Of a stretch of DNA of 64,000 nucleotides, positions 1 through 10,960 are shown in pieces; the first letter of the stretch is position 1, and every line of letters starts with the position of its first letter. The notes under the pieces were generated by a model. That model worked only from the letters and a program-made list of their open reading frames with translations. It did not search any database and had not been told where the DNA came from. A program made the translations under genes and the position numbers. The stretch spans positions 111,583,677 to 111,647,676 of the forward strand of contig NC_134542.1 in NCBI RefSeq assembly GCF_050624435.1, written 5' to 3'. The stretch comes from Tenrec ecaudatus. Its lineage: Eukaryota > Chordata > Mammalia > Afrosoricida > Tenrecidae.

Positions 1-714
1 CATGCATTGAAGAAGGCAGCAGTGTATATATATATATCCAAAATCCTGAAAGAAAAGAATTGCCACACAAGAATATTCTTCCCCCAAAATTATCGATCAT
101 ATAAGGGGGGATGGGTGGGAATCAAGGAAAAACTAAAGGAGTTTGTAAAGACAAGATCAACCTTACAAAGGGAATACATTGGAGAGAGAAGCAAGTAGTA
201 GACAGCAACCAAAGATCAATAGATGACATCAGGGAGAAATCAACTCACTGAAACAAAACACAAAGTGAAACAAACTTACATGATTGAAAATAAGGAAGCA
301 GAGATAATATTCTGCAAGGAAGAAAACAATAAAACATTAGAAGAAATAGGGTAGATATAAAAGAGTTGAATGAAGAGAAAATTAAATCATTTTCAATAGC
401 AAAGAAAATGTCTCAAATTAGGAAAATATAAAAAAAATTATTCTCAAGAAAGACGTAAAACATCAACAAAATAAAAAGGAAATATAAAAAAATAAAAGCA
501 CACTAAACAGTAAAATTAAAGGAAAAAACAAAGACATAAAATGAAATGAAAACCTACAAAAAATAAATTCAACGGAAAAAGATGAACAAAGTGAAAATAA
601 TGCTAAAAATGTAAATAGCAAATTATAGCAATAAAATCATACTTTTCAATAACAATGTTGAATCTAAATGGATTAAACTCACCAGATAAGTAACAGGGTT
701 TCACACAAATTCTA
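1..714 (+). mobile_element. L1 LINE fragment, ORF1 end to ORF2 start
   Basis: A-rich sense-strand sequence. The best anchor is 652-693, which reads TMLNLNGLNSPDK then stop. This resembles the conserved opening of L1 ORF2p, where the endonuclease domain begins. The A-rich stretch before it is consistent with a decayed ORF1 and inter-ORF region, but I see no intact ORF1 motif. The L1 then jumps to the late reverse-transcriptase region near 2851, so most of ORF2 is deleted. Element E sits at that junction. No intact reading frame survives. Confidence 0.6.
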
Positions 715-730
715 CAGACACCTGATTTTT
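715..730. repeat. Target-site duplication, left copy
   Basis: The 16-base sequence cagacacctgattttt here is repeated exactly at 2835-2850. The two copies bracket element E, so this is the duplication made when E was inserted into the L1. Confidence 0.93.
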
Positions 731-2834
731 TAAAATCATTTTATTAGGGGCTTATACAACTCTTATCACAATCCATGCATACATCAATTGTGTAAATCAT
801 ATTTGTATATTCATTGCCCTCATCATTCTCAAAACATTTGCTCTCCACTTAAGTCCCTGGCATCAGGTTTTCATTTTTCCCCTCCCTCCCCACTCTCCCC
901 TCTCTCATGAACCCTTGATAATTCATAAATTATTGCTTTGTCATATCTTGCCCTATCCGATGTCTCCTTCACCCACTTTTCTTTTGTCCGTCTCCCAGGG
1001 AGGAGGTCATATGTAGATCCTTGTAATCAGTTCTACCTTTCCAACCCACCCTCCCTCTACTTTCCCAATATCGCCACTCACACCACTGGTCCTGAAGGGA
1101 TCATCCACCCTGAATTCCCTGTGTTTCCAGTTTCTATCTGTACCAGTGTACATCCTCTGCTTTATCCAGACTTGCAAGGTAGAATTTGGTAGAGGAAAAT
1201 TGTATTTTTCGTCGTTGCTACATCGCACCTTGACTGGTTCGTCTCCTCCCTGAGATCCCTCTGCAAGGTGATCTTCAGTGGCCTATAAATGGGCTTTGGA
1301 TCTCCATTCCACACTCCCCACCTCATTCACTATGGTAAGATTTTTTGTTCTGATGATGACTGATCCCTTCAAAACCTCATGATCGCACTGGCTGGTGTAC
1401 TTCTTCCATGTGGACTTTGTTGCTTCTGAGCTAGATGGCTACTTGTTTACCTTCAATCCTTTAAGACCCCAGATGCTATATCTTTTGATTGCTGGGCACC
1501 ATCAGTTTTCTTCACCATATTTGCTTATGCACCCATTTGTCTTCAGCGATCATATCACTGAGGTGAGCACACAATGATATTATTTTTTTGTTCTTTGATG
1601 CCTCATGACTGATCCCTTCAGCACCTCATTATTACACAGGCTGGTGTGCTTTGTCCATGTGGGCTTTGTTACTTCTGAGCTAGATGACCGCTTGATTACC
1701 TTCAAGCCTTTAAGACCCCAGATGCTATATCTTTTGATAGCCAGGCACCATCAGCTTTCTTCACCACATTTGACATTGGTTGTGTCAGAAAGGTGAGCAT
1801 CATAGAATGTCAATTTAATAGAAGAAAGTATTCTTGCATTGAGGGAGGACTTGAGTAGAGGCCCAATGTCCTTTTGCTACCTTAAAACTAAACCTATAAA
1901 TATATGCACATAAATCTATTTCCCCATCTTCATGTATTTGCATATATACATGTCTTTAACTAGACCTCTATAAATTCCCTTTGCCTCACAGCTCTTTCCT
2001 CTATTTCCTTTGACTTCCCTCCTGTCCCAATATCATGCTCAGTTCCCACCAGGATTTCAGCAGTTCCTCTTGGTTATATTACCCTTGATCATGCCCTACC
2101 AGGCCTCCCACACCCTCCTCACCACCAATTTGGATCACTTGCTGTTCCCTTGTCCCTGGGTTTTTTAACACCACTACCTTTCCGCCCACCTCTCCCCATG
2201 TCACCCCAGAACTGCCAGTCCTGTTGTTTTCATCCAGCCTATCTTATTTAGACAGACCTGAGGAGATAATAACATGCACAAAAACAAAACAGAGTAAAAC
2301 CAAGCAACAATATACAACAAAACAACAACAAACCAATGACAACAAAACAAAACACAACAAGAAAGAAAGGCTTGTAGTTAGTTCAAGGATCACTTGTTGG
2401 CCTTTAGGAGTGTTTTCCAGTCCAGTCTGTGGGGTACCACTTCCTGACCCCCAAAGTCCACCTTCAGCATTCCCTGAGGACTTCACCACTCCATTCCCTT
2501 GCTATTCTGTTGCACCTCCTTAGTGTCTTGTCTCCGTGTGGTGGGATCAGATTGGGTGCAATTCCCACACTATGTCTCCGGTGTTGTCCCCTGTAGAGCT
2601 ATCAGTCAGTGAGGGGCACATGTCTCATAGTGGGGCTGGCCACGTGGTCCTCTCTGTGGACTGCCTGCTCTAATTGGGGTCATCATCCTCATGGCCTGGT
2701 GGGCCAGGATGTGCTCCACTCTCTCCTCCTCCTCCTTCATCAGCACCCGTGTGCTCTGATCAGATATGTCCCTCTCCCAGAGGTGCAGATTCAGTGCCAT
2801 CTTTTGAAATAAATTCTTCTGGGGGAGGGGCAGG
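731..2834 (-). mobile_element. Element E: 2.1-kb noncoding poly(A) retroelement, most complete copy
   Basis: A 2,104-base insertion in the minus orientation, bounded by a perfect 16-bp target duplication. Read on the minus strand it begins CTGCCCCTCCCCCAG, passes through a short C-rich and A-rich leader, then a roughly 249-bp unit present twice, then GA- and CT-rich sequence. It ends CCCCTAATAAAATGATTTTA followed by A residues. AATAAA near the end and an A tail imply a polyadenylated RNA intermediate. There is no reverse transcriptase, LTR or tRNA-like head, so it is non-autonomous and probably mobilised by L1. Related copies occur at 3.2, 7.6, 9.2, 15.5, 16, 21.7, 25.3, 25.7, 33.3, 44.7 and 56 kb. 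I am confident of the repeat and its borders, less so of its class. It could instead be the long untranslated part of an afrotherian LINE. Confidence 0.9.
1390..1880 (-). repeat. Internal direct repeat of element E, two units
   Basis: The motif ggctggtgt followed by the strand-equivalent of the CACATGGAAGAAG block occurs at 1390 and again at 1639, an offset of 249 bases. Each unit also carries the shared blocks gagctagatg and tttaagaccccagatgctat. The E copies at 22.4 kb and 25.7 kb also hold two units, at offsets of about 175 and 247 bases. The duplication is therefore part of the element and its spacing varies between copies. Confidence 0.85.
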
Positions 2835-2850
2835 CAGACACCTGATTTTT
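2835..2850. repeat. Target-site duplication, right copy
   Basis: Exact second copy of the 16-base sequence at 715-730. L1 reverse-transcriptase sequence resumes directly after it. Confidence 0.93.
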
Positions 2851-3975
2851 GATAAAGGGTCAAAAAATTTTAAATGTGGAAAAGATAGTCTCTACAACAA
2901 ATGGTGCTAACCAAATTGGATCTCTATTTGCAAACAAATGAAACAGGATTCATACCTCAAACCACATTAAAAATGAACTCAAATGGATTAAATGAATGAT
3001 TTATAAACTTCAAAACTATAAATGTCTTTAAAGAAAAAGTAGGTATAAACTTTAGGGTCTTAATACAAGCCATAAGCACAATACTTAAAACAATGATAAA
3101 TAGCCACACAGAAGACAAAACTACAAACTGGAATCTGCTAACCCATGACATTTATGTTCATCAAAAGATATCACCCGATATGCTTTATACAATTGATGTA
3201 TGTATATGTATGGATTGTGATAAGAGTTCTATGAGTCCCTAATAAAATGTAAAAAAAGAAAAGAGGAGAAAAAATGATTAGGGAAAAGAATGTACAGATG
3301 TGCTTTGTACAATTGATGTATGTATATGTATGGACTGTGATAAGAGTTGTATGAGCCCCTAATAAAGTGTTTAAAAAAAAAAGATATCACCCAAAGAGTA
3401 GAGAAAACCCTAAAATTTGGGTGGTATGGTGGGAGATTTTGACAATTATGTATTAGATAATCTCAAAAATCTATAGAAAATGGAAATGTCTCAATAGGAA
3501 AAATATGAATAATCTAATTTTAAATGGGCTGAAGACATCTGATTCATCAAAGATAAAATCCAGGCAGCCAATAATCAACCATTTGAAGAAATACTCAAGA
3601 TCACTAGGTATATGCGAAATGTCAGTTAACGTAACAAAGAGATGCCACCACATGCACGACAAACAAAACAGAAAATAACAAATTCTAGAGGGGATGTAGA
3701 GATTGGAACCCAGGTGGGATTGCAAAATTGTACAAACACTATGAAAAGCAGTATCTTCTTCCTTCAACACATGTGAACAGAAATATGAATCTCTCTACTA
3801 GATACATATACCAAAGGAATAAATAAAAGGGCAGAATAGATATATGTATACACAGGTTTATTACAGTACTACCCCAAATAGAAAAATTATAGAGACCAAA
3901 ATAAATGCCCACTCATGGGAGAATAGATAAACTTTGGTACATAACATACAATGGATAAGTATGCATACTTCCTAC
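2851..3975 (+). mobile_element. L1 LINE fragment, ORF2 C-terminal end and 3' part, interrupted
   Basis: Sense L1. The start reads DKGSKNFKCGKDSLYNKWC, the well-known L1 ORF2p segment that lies after the reverse-transcriptase core. Downstream pieces match the cysteine-rich end of ORF2p, for example the region at 3528-3640. A 202-base tail-only copy of element E splits it at 3177-3378. The L1 is interrupted near 3975 by reverse-strand RTE sequence, so its own 3' end and tail are not present. Stops and frameshifts show it is dead. Confidence 0.75.
3163..3392 (+). mobile_element. Tail-only element E insertion with duplicated 3' end
   Basis: The target duplication aaaagatatcaccc occurs at 3163-3176 and 3379-3392, an exact 14-base match whose first A residues merge with the tail. 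Between them lies only the last part of element E, present twice in tandem at an offset of 120 bases (tgctttatac at 3181, tgctttgtac at 3301). Each half ends in AATAAA, at 3241 and 3361. The halves are joined by an A- and G-rich linker. The same dimer and linker recur at 26,755-26,969, so it marks a subfamily rather than a local accident. Confidence 0.92.
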
Positions 3976-4145
3976 TAAATAAGCCATATTGAAGGCTGCC
4001 ATCCTCGATCTTCATCAGCAAGTGCTTCAATTCCTCTTCACTTTCAGGAGGCAAGTTTGTGTCATCTGCATTCTTCGAGTTGATAATAAGCCTTCCTCTC
4101 ATGCTGATGCCACATTCTTCTTCATATAAAGCAGATCAGCAAATC
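3976..4145 (-). mobile_element. RTE LINE fragment, reverse-transcriptase YADD region, inverted piece
   Basis: On the minus strand this encodes GRLIINSKNADDTN followed by EEELKHLLMKIEDGSLQYG. That is the RTE reverse-transcriptase catalytic block, with NADD replacing the usual YADD. Its first base in RTE order continues where the sense RTE copy stops near 6890. The two therefore look like parts of one element in opposite orientations. Confidence 0.85.
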
Positions 4146-4428
4146 TGTGTCAGAGATACCACAGGCAGATGGGCTCCTCGGGCTCAAGGGCAGTAGAAAT
4201 GTGACTGGCTGGGACCTGCTTTCTTGGAGGGGAGCTGGCAATGGAAACACGAGGCATGGAAAACCTATGGGAGTGGAGCCTTCAAGATCTGCCTTTGGTG
4301 ACTGGGCAATACTTGAGGTAAATAGTTGCAGTGACTGGAATTTGGAATGTGCAACATATGAATTTAGGAAAACTGGAATTAGTCAAAGATGATATGGAAT
4401 CCATGAAGATTGATGTCGTAGGTATTAG
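4146..4428 (+). pseudogene. RTE LINE, 5' region and start of endonuclease domain
   Basis: Sense RTE. The run WNLECATYEFRKTGISQ, followed after a frameshift by the region giving MKIDVVGIS, matches the start of the RTE apurinic-type endonuclease domain. The frame is broken by small indels. An LTR-like unit follows at 4429, exactly inside the ISELKW motif, whose second half appears after the insertion at 5032. Confidence 0.8.
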
Positions 4429-5031
4429 TGTACTAGTCTGGGTAGAATAGAGAAACAAATTCATAAACCCACATATGTGTATAAGAAAGAGCTTTTTATA
4501 CAAGAACAATTGAATATTGAGAAAATGTCCCAGCCCAGTCCCGATCAAGTCCATAAGTCTGATATTAGCCCATATGTCTTATACCAATCTATAAAGTCCT
4601 CTTCAGACTCATGAAGCACATGCAATGACACCAAATGCAGGAAGACCACATGCCAGTGGGTGGGAAGTCTTGTGGATCCATTGTGGGTAGAGACATCTCT
4701 GCACTGGCAGGTGTCTCCATGTGGTTTTTTCAGCTCCAAGGTTCTGACTGATCAGCCTGTTTCCACGGGGTCTCCATGCATTTCCTCCAGCTCAGGGCAC
4801 TAGTGTAGTTCCATGTGTCTTGTCAGCAGCAATTTCTCTCTGGGAGTGAGCTGAGAGAGAGTGTCTTTTTTCTGCCTCCAAGGAAGAAATCCAGGAGTTC
4901 CCAGAATCCTCGAAAGGCCATGCACACACAGAGGCCTCATTGGCTATGACTTGATTGACAGACTAGACTCCACCCCTTCACTCTTAATCCTTTCAAGTCC
5001 CAAATTTACACCAGGTTATGTAACTATCACA
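4429..5031. mobile_element. Solo LTR-like unit in the RTE endonuclease region
   Basis: A 603-base unit starting TGTACTAGTC and ending ACTATCACA. It is flanked by the direct 5-base repeat ATTAG at 4424-4428 and 5032-5036. TG...CA ends with a 5-bp duplication fit an ERVL or MaLR-type solo LTR. Removing it restores RTE sequence across the site. Its start and several internal blocks match the repeat at 20,106-20,583, for example tccataaagtcctc. No internal retroviral genes are seen. Orientation could not be fixed. Confidence 0.7.
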
Positions 5032-6890
5032 ATTAGTGAGCTGAAGTGGACTGGTATTGTTGTTCATTTTGAATCAGAAAATCATATCATTAACTCTGCC
5101 AGGATTAACACAATCAAGAGGAATCGCATGGTGTTCATGTTCAGAAAGCATCTTGATAAATCCATCATGAAATACAATGTTATTTACGATCAGATTATAT
5201 CCATCTGCCTTCAAGAAAATCTAATCAATACAACTATTATTCAGCAGCTAGTTATGAAGAAATTGAAGAATTCTACTCACAACTCTCGTTGGAAGTTAAT
5301 CAAACATGAAATCAAGATGCATGGATAGTGATTTGGCGATGGTAATGCTAGGGTTGGAAGAAAAGGAAAAGGAAGAGTAGTCGGGAAACATGGACTTGGT
5401 TATAAGAATGTAGCTGGAGATCACCTGATAGAATTTTGCAAGGCGAATGACTTGTTCATAGCAACACCCTCTTTCAGCAACATAAAAGGGGACTATGCAC
5501 ATGAACTTCCCCAAATGGAATACACAGAAATCCAATTGACTGCATCTGTGGAAAGATATAGAAGAGATAGAGAAGGTCAATATCAGCAGCTAAATCCAGA
5601 TCAAGGACAAACAAAGGAAGAGACATCAATTGATGATATGTAAGTGCAGGATAAAGCTGAAGAAAATGAAACAAATCCACAATTGTCAAATTACGACCTT
5701 TAGTCTACCCCACCTGGATATCGAGAACATATGAAGAACAGATTTGACGTATTGAGAACTACTGACAGAAGACTAGCTGAGCTCTAGTAGGATAAGAAGA
5801 CCATCATTCATGAAGTCAGCAAAAGGTCATTAAAAAGACATGAAGGAAGGAAAATATGAAACCGGATACCAGAAGAGATTCTAAAACCTGCTCTAAATCA
5901 TAACATAGCTAAAGTAAATGGAAGAAAGGAGAAAGTCACAGAGCTGAAAAGAACATTTCTAAGGACAATTTGAAAAGACAAAGCCAAATATTATGATGAA
6001 ATCGGCAATGACCTAAAATGTAAAACCAAAAGGGAAGAAAATGGTCAGCATTTCAGAAACCAAAACAATTCAGGAAAAATGCAACCCCCAAATTGTAATT
6101 TTGAAAGATTAGATAGGCAAAATATCAAGTAATACAAGTGATAGAAAGATCCTATGGAAAGAATACAGTCACTGTACCAAAAAGAACTGGTCCGCCACCC
6201 GTCATTTCAAGAAGCAGCATATAAGCACGAACCAACGGTGCTGAAAGAAGATGTTCAAACTGTATTAAATGCATTAGTTAAAACAAGGCTCCGGGAATTG
6301 ACGAACTACCCATGGAACTGTTTCCGAAACCTGAAGAAGCACTGGAAGCACGCGCTAGCCTTTTCCAGGAAATTTGGAAAGTAGCTGCTTGGCCACCTGG
6401 CGGTAAGTGACCCATATTTGTGTCCATTCCAAACAGCGGTGATACAATTAAATGCTCAAGCTCTAGAATGACTCTTATCGATATCTCGCACATGTAAATG
6501 TTGTTTAAGAGCACCCAATAACAATCGCAGCAGTACATTGCTGGGTCGGATTCAGATGAGCATGTGGTACAAAGATTATCGTTGCTAAAGTCAGATGGAT
6601 CTTGGCTCAAAGCAGGGAATACTAGAGAGATGTTTACTTGTACATGGTTTACTGTGTAAATGCATTAGACTGTATGGACCATACTAAACTGTGGATAACC
6701 TTGGGAAGGATGAGAATTCCAGAACACTTCATGACGCTTATTTGGAATTTGTACGTAGATCAATATGCAGGCATGCAAACAGAAAAAGAGAACACTGCAT
6801 GTATTAAAATCGGGAAAGGTGTGTTTCAGGGTTGCTTCCCCTTCACCATTCTTGTTCAAATGATATGCTGAACAAATCACCAGAGAAACT
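5032..6890 (+). pseudogene. RTE LINE ORF: endonuclease, linker and start of reverse transcriptase
   Basis: Continuation of the split RTE. 5037-5330 gives SELKWTGIVVHFESENHII and QQLVMKKLKN, part of the endonuclease. 5340-5600 gives RVVGKHGLGYKN, HLIEFCKANDLFIA and a region that would precede the domain end. 6154-6384 is the linker before the polymerase. 6638-6871 is the polymerase core, reading NALDCMDHTKLWITLGRM, IPEHFMTLIWNLYVDQ and GKGVFQGC, where the first catalytic aspartate is retained (ALDCMDH). It stops near 6890 before the YADD motif. Many stops and frameshifts make it inactive. RTE elements normally supply the enzyme for their own target-primed insertion. Confidence 0.85.
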
Positions 6891-7600
6891 TAGCCATAGC
6901 TAAGATAAAACAAGGGGAAATAGTAGTGCCCTTGGCTCATGCCCATTTAGGGGAGGGCACTATGGCACACTACATAAATAAGGATCCAGCATGTATGAGG
7001 GATTTAATGTAGGCGTTGAGAACAACTGGATTTTCAAACTGAAATATAGTGGGTTGCTGAAGGAGAAGGACTCTGTAGCCTGCCTATGCCTAAACATTGT
7101 TTTTGATATCAGAGAAATTGACCTGTTCAACCAAACTCAATCGGAGACAAACTTAGTTGCACAAATTGATGAGTAGTCTCACACTTGAATATGTGCCCTA
7201 GTATAGAGAACTCCCTAAAGATTTGGTGGATTTGATTAATTTTCTGTTTGCATAATAGTGAAATAATTGTAGCATGTGGTACACATTTTTGTAGTCATAG
7301 TTACTGCAGGATTGGGTGTGATTTGCACTCAGAACACACCAACGTCGAACGGGCCCTTGCCTTGATAGAACTGAGTGTGCACATTGTAAAGAACAAGTCT
7401 GCACATTGCCAGCTGTTATTAGCCAGCGACTCAAACCAGTCTCCATTAGAAACGTTACTTCATAGGGCAGGCAGAAGTTCAAGCAGGTGCAAGGGAAAGT
7501 GGTTCAGGTACAATTATCACCTACACTGAGGTATGGATTGTTTGGGAAATGTTCTCACATATTGCAAGCCCAATGATTCTTTTTCTGAGTTTTCAAGCCT
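6891..7600. other. Unassigned interval
   Basis: No element, exon or RNA gene recognised. Short open frames here show no familiar domain. Confidence 0.5.
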
Positions 7601-8176
7601 TCTTTCTTTTTTAAAAAAAAATCATTCTATTGGGGGAGCATACAACTCATCACAATCCATACATACATCAGTTGTAAAAAGCACATTTGTACATTCGTTA
7701 TCCTCATCTTTCTCAAAACATTTGCTCTCCACATAAGCCCCTGTGATCAGCTACTTGTTTGCCCCTCCCTTTCCTCTCCCCTCTCCTTCATGAACTCTTG
7801 ATAATTTTTAAATTATTATTTTGTCTTATCTTGCACTGTCCTACGTCTCCCTTGACCACTTTTGTGTTGTCCATCCCCCAGGGAGTAGGTTATATATAGA
7901 TTCTTGTAATTGGTCCCCCCTCTCTACCCCTCCCTCCCTCCACCCTCCCGGTATTGCCACTTTCACCACTGGTCCTGAAGGGATTATCTGTCCTGGATTC
8001 CTTGTGTTTCCAGTTCCTATCTGTACAGTGTACATCCTCTGATCTAGCCAGATTTGTCAGGTAGAATTGAGATAATGAAAGTTGGGGGTGGTGGGGGGGG
8101 GGAGGAAGCATTTAGGAACTAGAGGAAAGTTGTATGTCTCATCGTTGCTACACTGCACTCTGACTGACTTATCTCC
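7601..8176 (-). mobile_element. Element E copy, 5'-truncated
   Basis: Minus-orientation E beginning with a T-rich run and aatcattctattggggg, the complement of the AATAAAATGATT tail. Blocks such as tgaactcttgataat and acatcctctg occur in the same order as in the 731-2834 copy. It ends near 8176. A weak repeat, tcaagcc at 7593 and 8177, could be the remains of a target duplication. Confidence 0.88.
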
Positions 8177-9185
8177 TCAAGCCACATTTCAATCTAAATC
8201 TGAAAGAAAAAGCATAGTTTTACTTAATTCCATTGCCAGGAATATCTATAATATATGACTAGTAATTTATAATGCTGCACAGATAATAGTGACCGAATGA
8301 AGCGATTACATAGATTTCCATATGAAAGCTTTAGTGTTTAAATAACAAAGGAAAAGAAGGGCATAGCCATGGCACACTTGTGCATCGCCCCGAATCTTAA
8401 CCTGAAAACAGACAGAGGAGGTAGCCAAACATGACCACGTGCCAAAATCAAAACAAAAATAATGAATGATTTTTACCACATAACAAGGAGACTAGCACTA
8501 ATATACCAGCAAGGGAGACTTGCCTGGTAATGATTTTCTGTGCAGGGGAGATCTAAGAGAAGAGACGGAGCAAATTATGATCCAAAGAAAGAAAAACCTT
8601 AAAATAACCAGCAGATAACTAATGAAAATCTCTCTGGGTAAGTTTGAAAGCAGTAATTGAAACAGCCTTTGCTTAATCCAATAGTCAACGATTATAAAGA
8701 ACTTGTTTCTCTTCCGGAACAGTTATCTACACAGCAAAGAACCTGGGTTTGAAATCAAGAGAGAATGAAATGATGATCCAGAAGAAGAGAAAATATGCAG
8801 ATATGGGTTTAGAATCAGATGGGGAAGGGTGAGAGACAGAGCTGGGAATCTGCACAATTTTGAATGCTATGTAAAAGCAAGACAAGGGGGAGAACTATGA
8901 AGTGAGGCAGCTACACTTTCCCTTGTTTCTCCTAAAAGTCTCAGAAAACTGTTTTCACACAGAAGTAAGCAAAAGAACAATATCAGAACCAGACCCTGTA
9001 CACCGTGCAGAGAAGAGCAAGCAAGGATGCGGGGCAGAATAAGATCCCTACACACTATTATGGCACACCAGGAAAACAATCCCGTACAGGAAGACATACC
9101 AAAAATCTGCGAATTTCTATTTCAAAATGAACTAAAAGACATTCATAAAAATGATAGACCATATGAAAGAGCAGCTTTAAGGGAC
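8177..9185. other. Unassigned interval
   Basis: Nothing recognised with confidence. The A-rich segment 9090-9160 (KICEFLFQNELKDIHKND on the plus strand) has a LINE-like look but no diagnostic motif. Confidence 0.4.
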
Positions 9186-9875
9186 ACAACAAAGCCCACG
9201 TGGAAGAAGCACACCAGCCTGTGTGACAATGAGGGGTCAACGGGATGAGGTATCAGAAGACCCAAACATTCATATGGATGCAAATGCACAGAAGGTTCAT
9301 AAGGCAGGGATGCACCAGCCAGGGTGCAGTAGAGCACTGATGAAACACACAACATTCCTCTAGTTCTTTAATGCTCCCCCGCCCACCCACTCTCATGACC
9401 CCAGTTCTACCTTACAGATCCGTCTAGACCAGACCATGCACACTAGTAAAGATAAGAACTCTCGACACATGAAATCCAGGACAGATAAACCCCTCAAGGA
9501 CAATAATGGGAGTAGAAATGGTATGAGAATAGGGAGAAGGTATGGGGAAAAGGGGAGAAAGGGGGGACTGATCACAATGATCAATGTATAGCCCAACCCT
9601 CTCCCCCACCAAGGGGGATGAACAACATACACTTGAGGGAAGGAGACTGTAGATGGTATAAGATATGAAAATAATAATAATTTATAATTTATCAAGTGGT
9701 CATGAGAGTGCGAGGTTGGTGGACAGAGGAGAAAAAGAGGAGCTGATGCCAAGGGTTCAAGTAAAAAAATAATCTTTTGAAAATAATCATGGTCACATAC
9801 ATATGACTGTGCTTGACCCAATTGATGTATGGATTGTCATAAGAGCTGTAAGAGCCCTCAATAAAATGATTTATA
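9186..9875 (+). mobile_element. Element E copy, 5'-truncated, sense
   Basis: Begins within the internal unit (acaaagcccacgtggaagaa) and runs to agccctcaataaaatgat and an A-rich end. Block order matches the 731-2834 copy read in reverse. The middle has the GA-rich and CCACC-rich segments of the family. No clear target duplication was found. Confidence 0.87.
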
Positions 9876-10960
9876 AACAGTAAATGAACATCAGCATAAA
9901 TCACAGTTGTAAATAAAAATGACCACCAATTCAGAAACTAAACAATAGGACCAAAAAAATCTAAAAATGAAGACTAAGATAGAGGAATGGAAAGAATACA
10001 CACTATAATCCATTTCAGTAAATAAAATTTGTATAAAGCGTTTTTTTCTCCAATAAGAGAAGATTAGCAAATGCTAACTGGGTAAAGATTTAATGTTAAA
10101 ATACAAGTCTCTAAAGAAAACTAATGCAAGTGTGTACACGTACTTTGGGAAACACAAGTGCATGCTGAGGGGAGGGGAGGGAAGGCTGACCACCAGGTGC
10201 AGGGGGCAGAGGCTGAGGATGCTCTTGGGAACATTAGGTGGGCAGGGTCTTTAGTGGAGTGCTGCAGGTGGGCAGGATTGACCTAGGGCATCCGGGGGTA
10301 ACCCGGGAATCCAGGTTGTGGAATGCTGGAACACTAAATCCTGGACCCTCAGGACACACTGCATGCTCCAGAGGCTGCAGCAGGGAGATGCATACGGGAA
10401 CTCTACTGAGAACAGGACTCTACCTCAGACACAGGAGGACGTAGGCTGGAAAACACTTGGTGCCTGAGGAAGCAGAAGATAGCGAGGTCTTGCTGCATCA
10501 ACACTGTATGCGATAGTAAGGTAAGTATTATTCCAGCAATCCTGGGAAGGTCATTCTGTTCTAGTTTGCTTATGATTGTTGATATGAAGGTGTGTCTCAC
10601 AGCTATGCTGCCATTGGGAGTCATTGTCTTGAAGCTCTGTTCCTTGTTGCTCTGGTTTTCAGTAAAGGAAACCCAGAACTACTGAGCCTATCAGGAGAGC
10701 AATTATAACAGGGCTTCAGGGGGAAGAGGGGATATAGATGGATAGGGGAGATAAGATGGATAGGATGTGAAGAAGTCCGGGGAGAAAAACCATGTTTGGA
10801 GCAATTGTACAATTCTGTTTGATGTGAAGGAACTATGCAATGATATGACACATGAATTAACTCCCAAGTTACAGAAATATTTTTTAAAGCATTGATCCAG
10901 GAATTGGTTTGGGGCTCCCACTAAATCCTGGCTGCAACTTAAGAACAATTAGGTCTTTCA
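9876..10960. other. Unassigned interval, part GC-richer
   Basis: 10,140-10,480 is GC-richer than its surroundings and reads GGAGGGGAGGG and similar G-rich runs. It could be the 5' part of the E-related element that follows, but I cannot align it. The string GGTAAGTATT at 10,520 resembles a splice donor by chance level only. No exon is supported. Confidence 0.4.

Noticed and set aside
1390-1880. CRISPR-like array from the repeated units
   Set aside because: Only two long units with no spacer pattern, inside a mammalian retroelement.
2606-2800. 64-codon minus-strand open frame (MALNLHLWERDISDQ...) at the 5' end of element E
   Set aside because: The homologous frame in the E copy at 25.3 kb is interrupted by a stop after about 33 codons and the residues are poorly kept. 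It is more likely noncoding.
4861-5328. 155-codon open frame, the longest on the plus strand in this part
   Set aside because: It starts in the LTR-like unit and runs into the RTE endonuclease. It is a chimera of two repeats, not a gene.
10516-10530. Splice-donor-like GGTAAGTATT
   Set aside because: No matching exon or conserved frame upstream, and such strings occur by chance.
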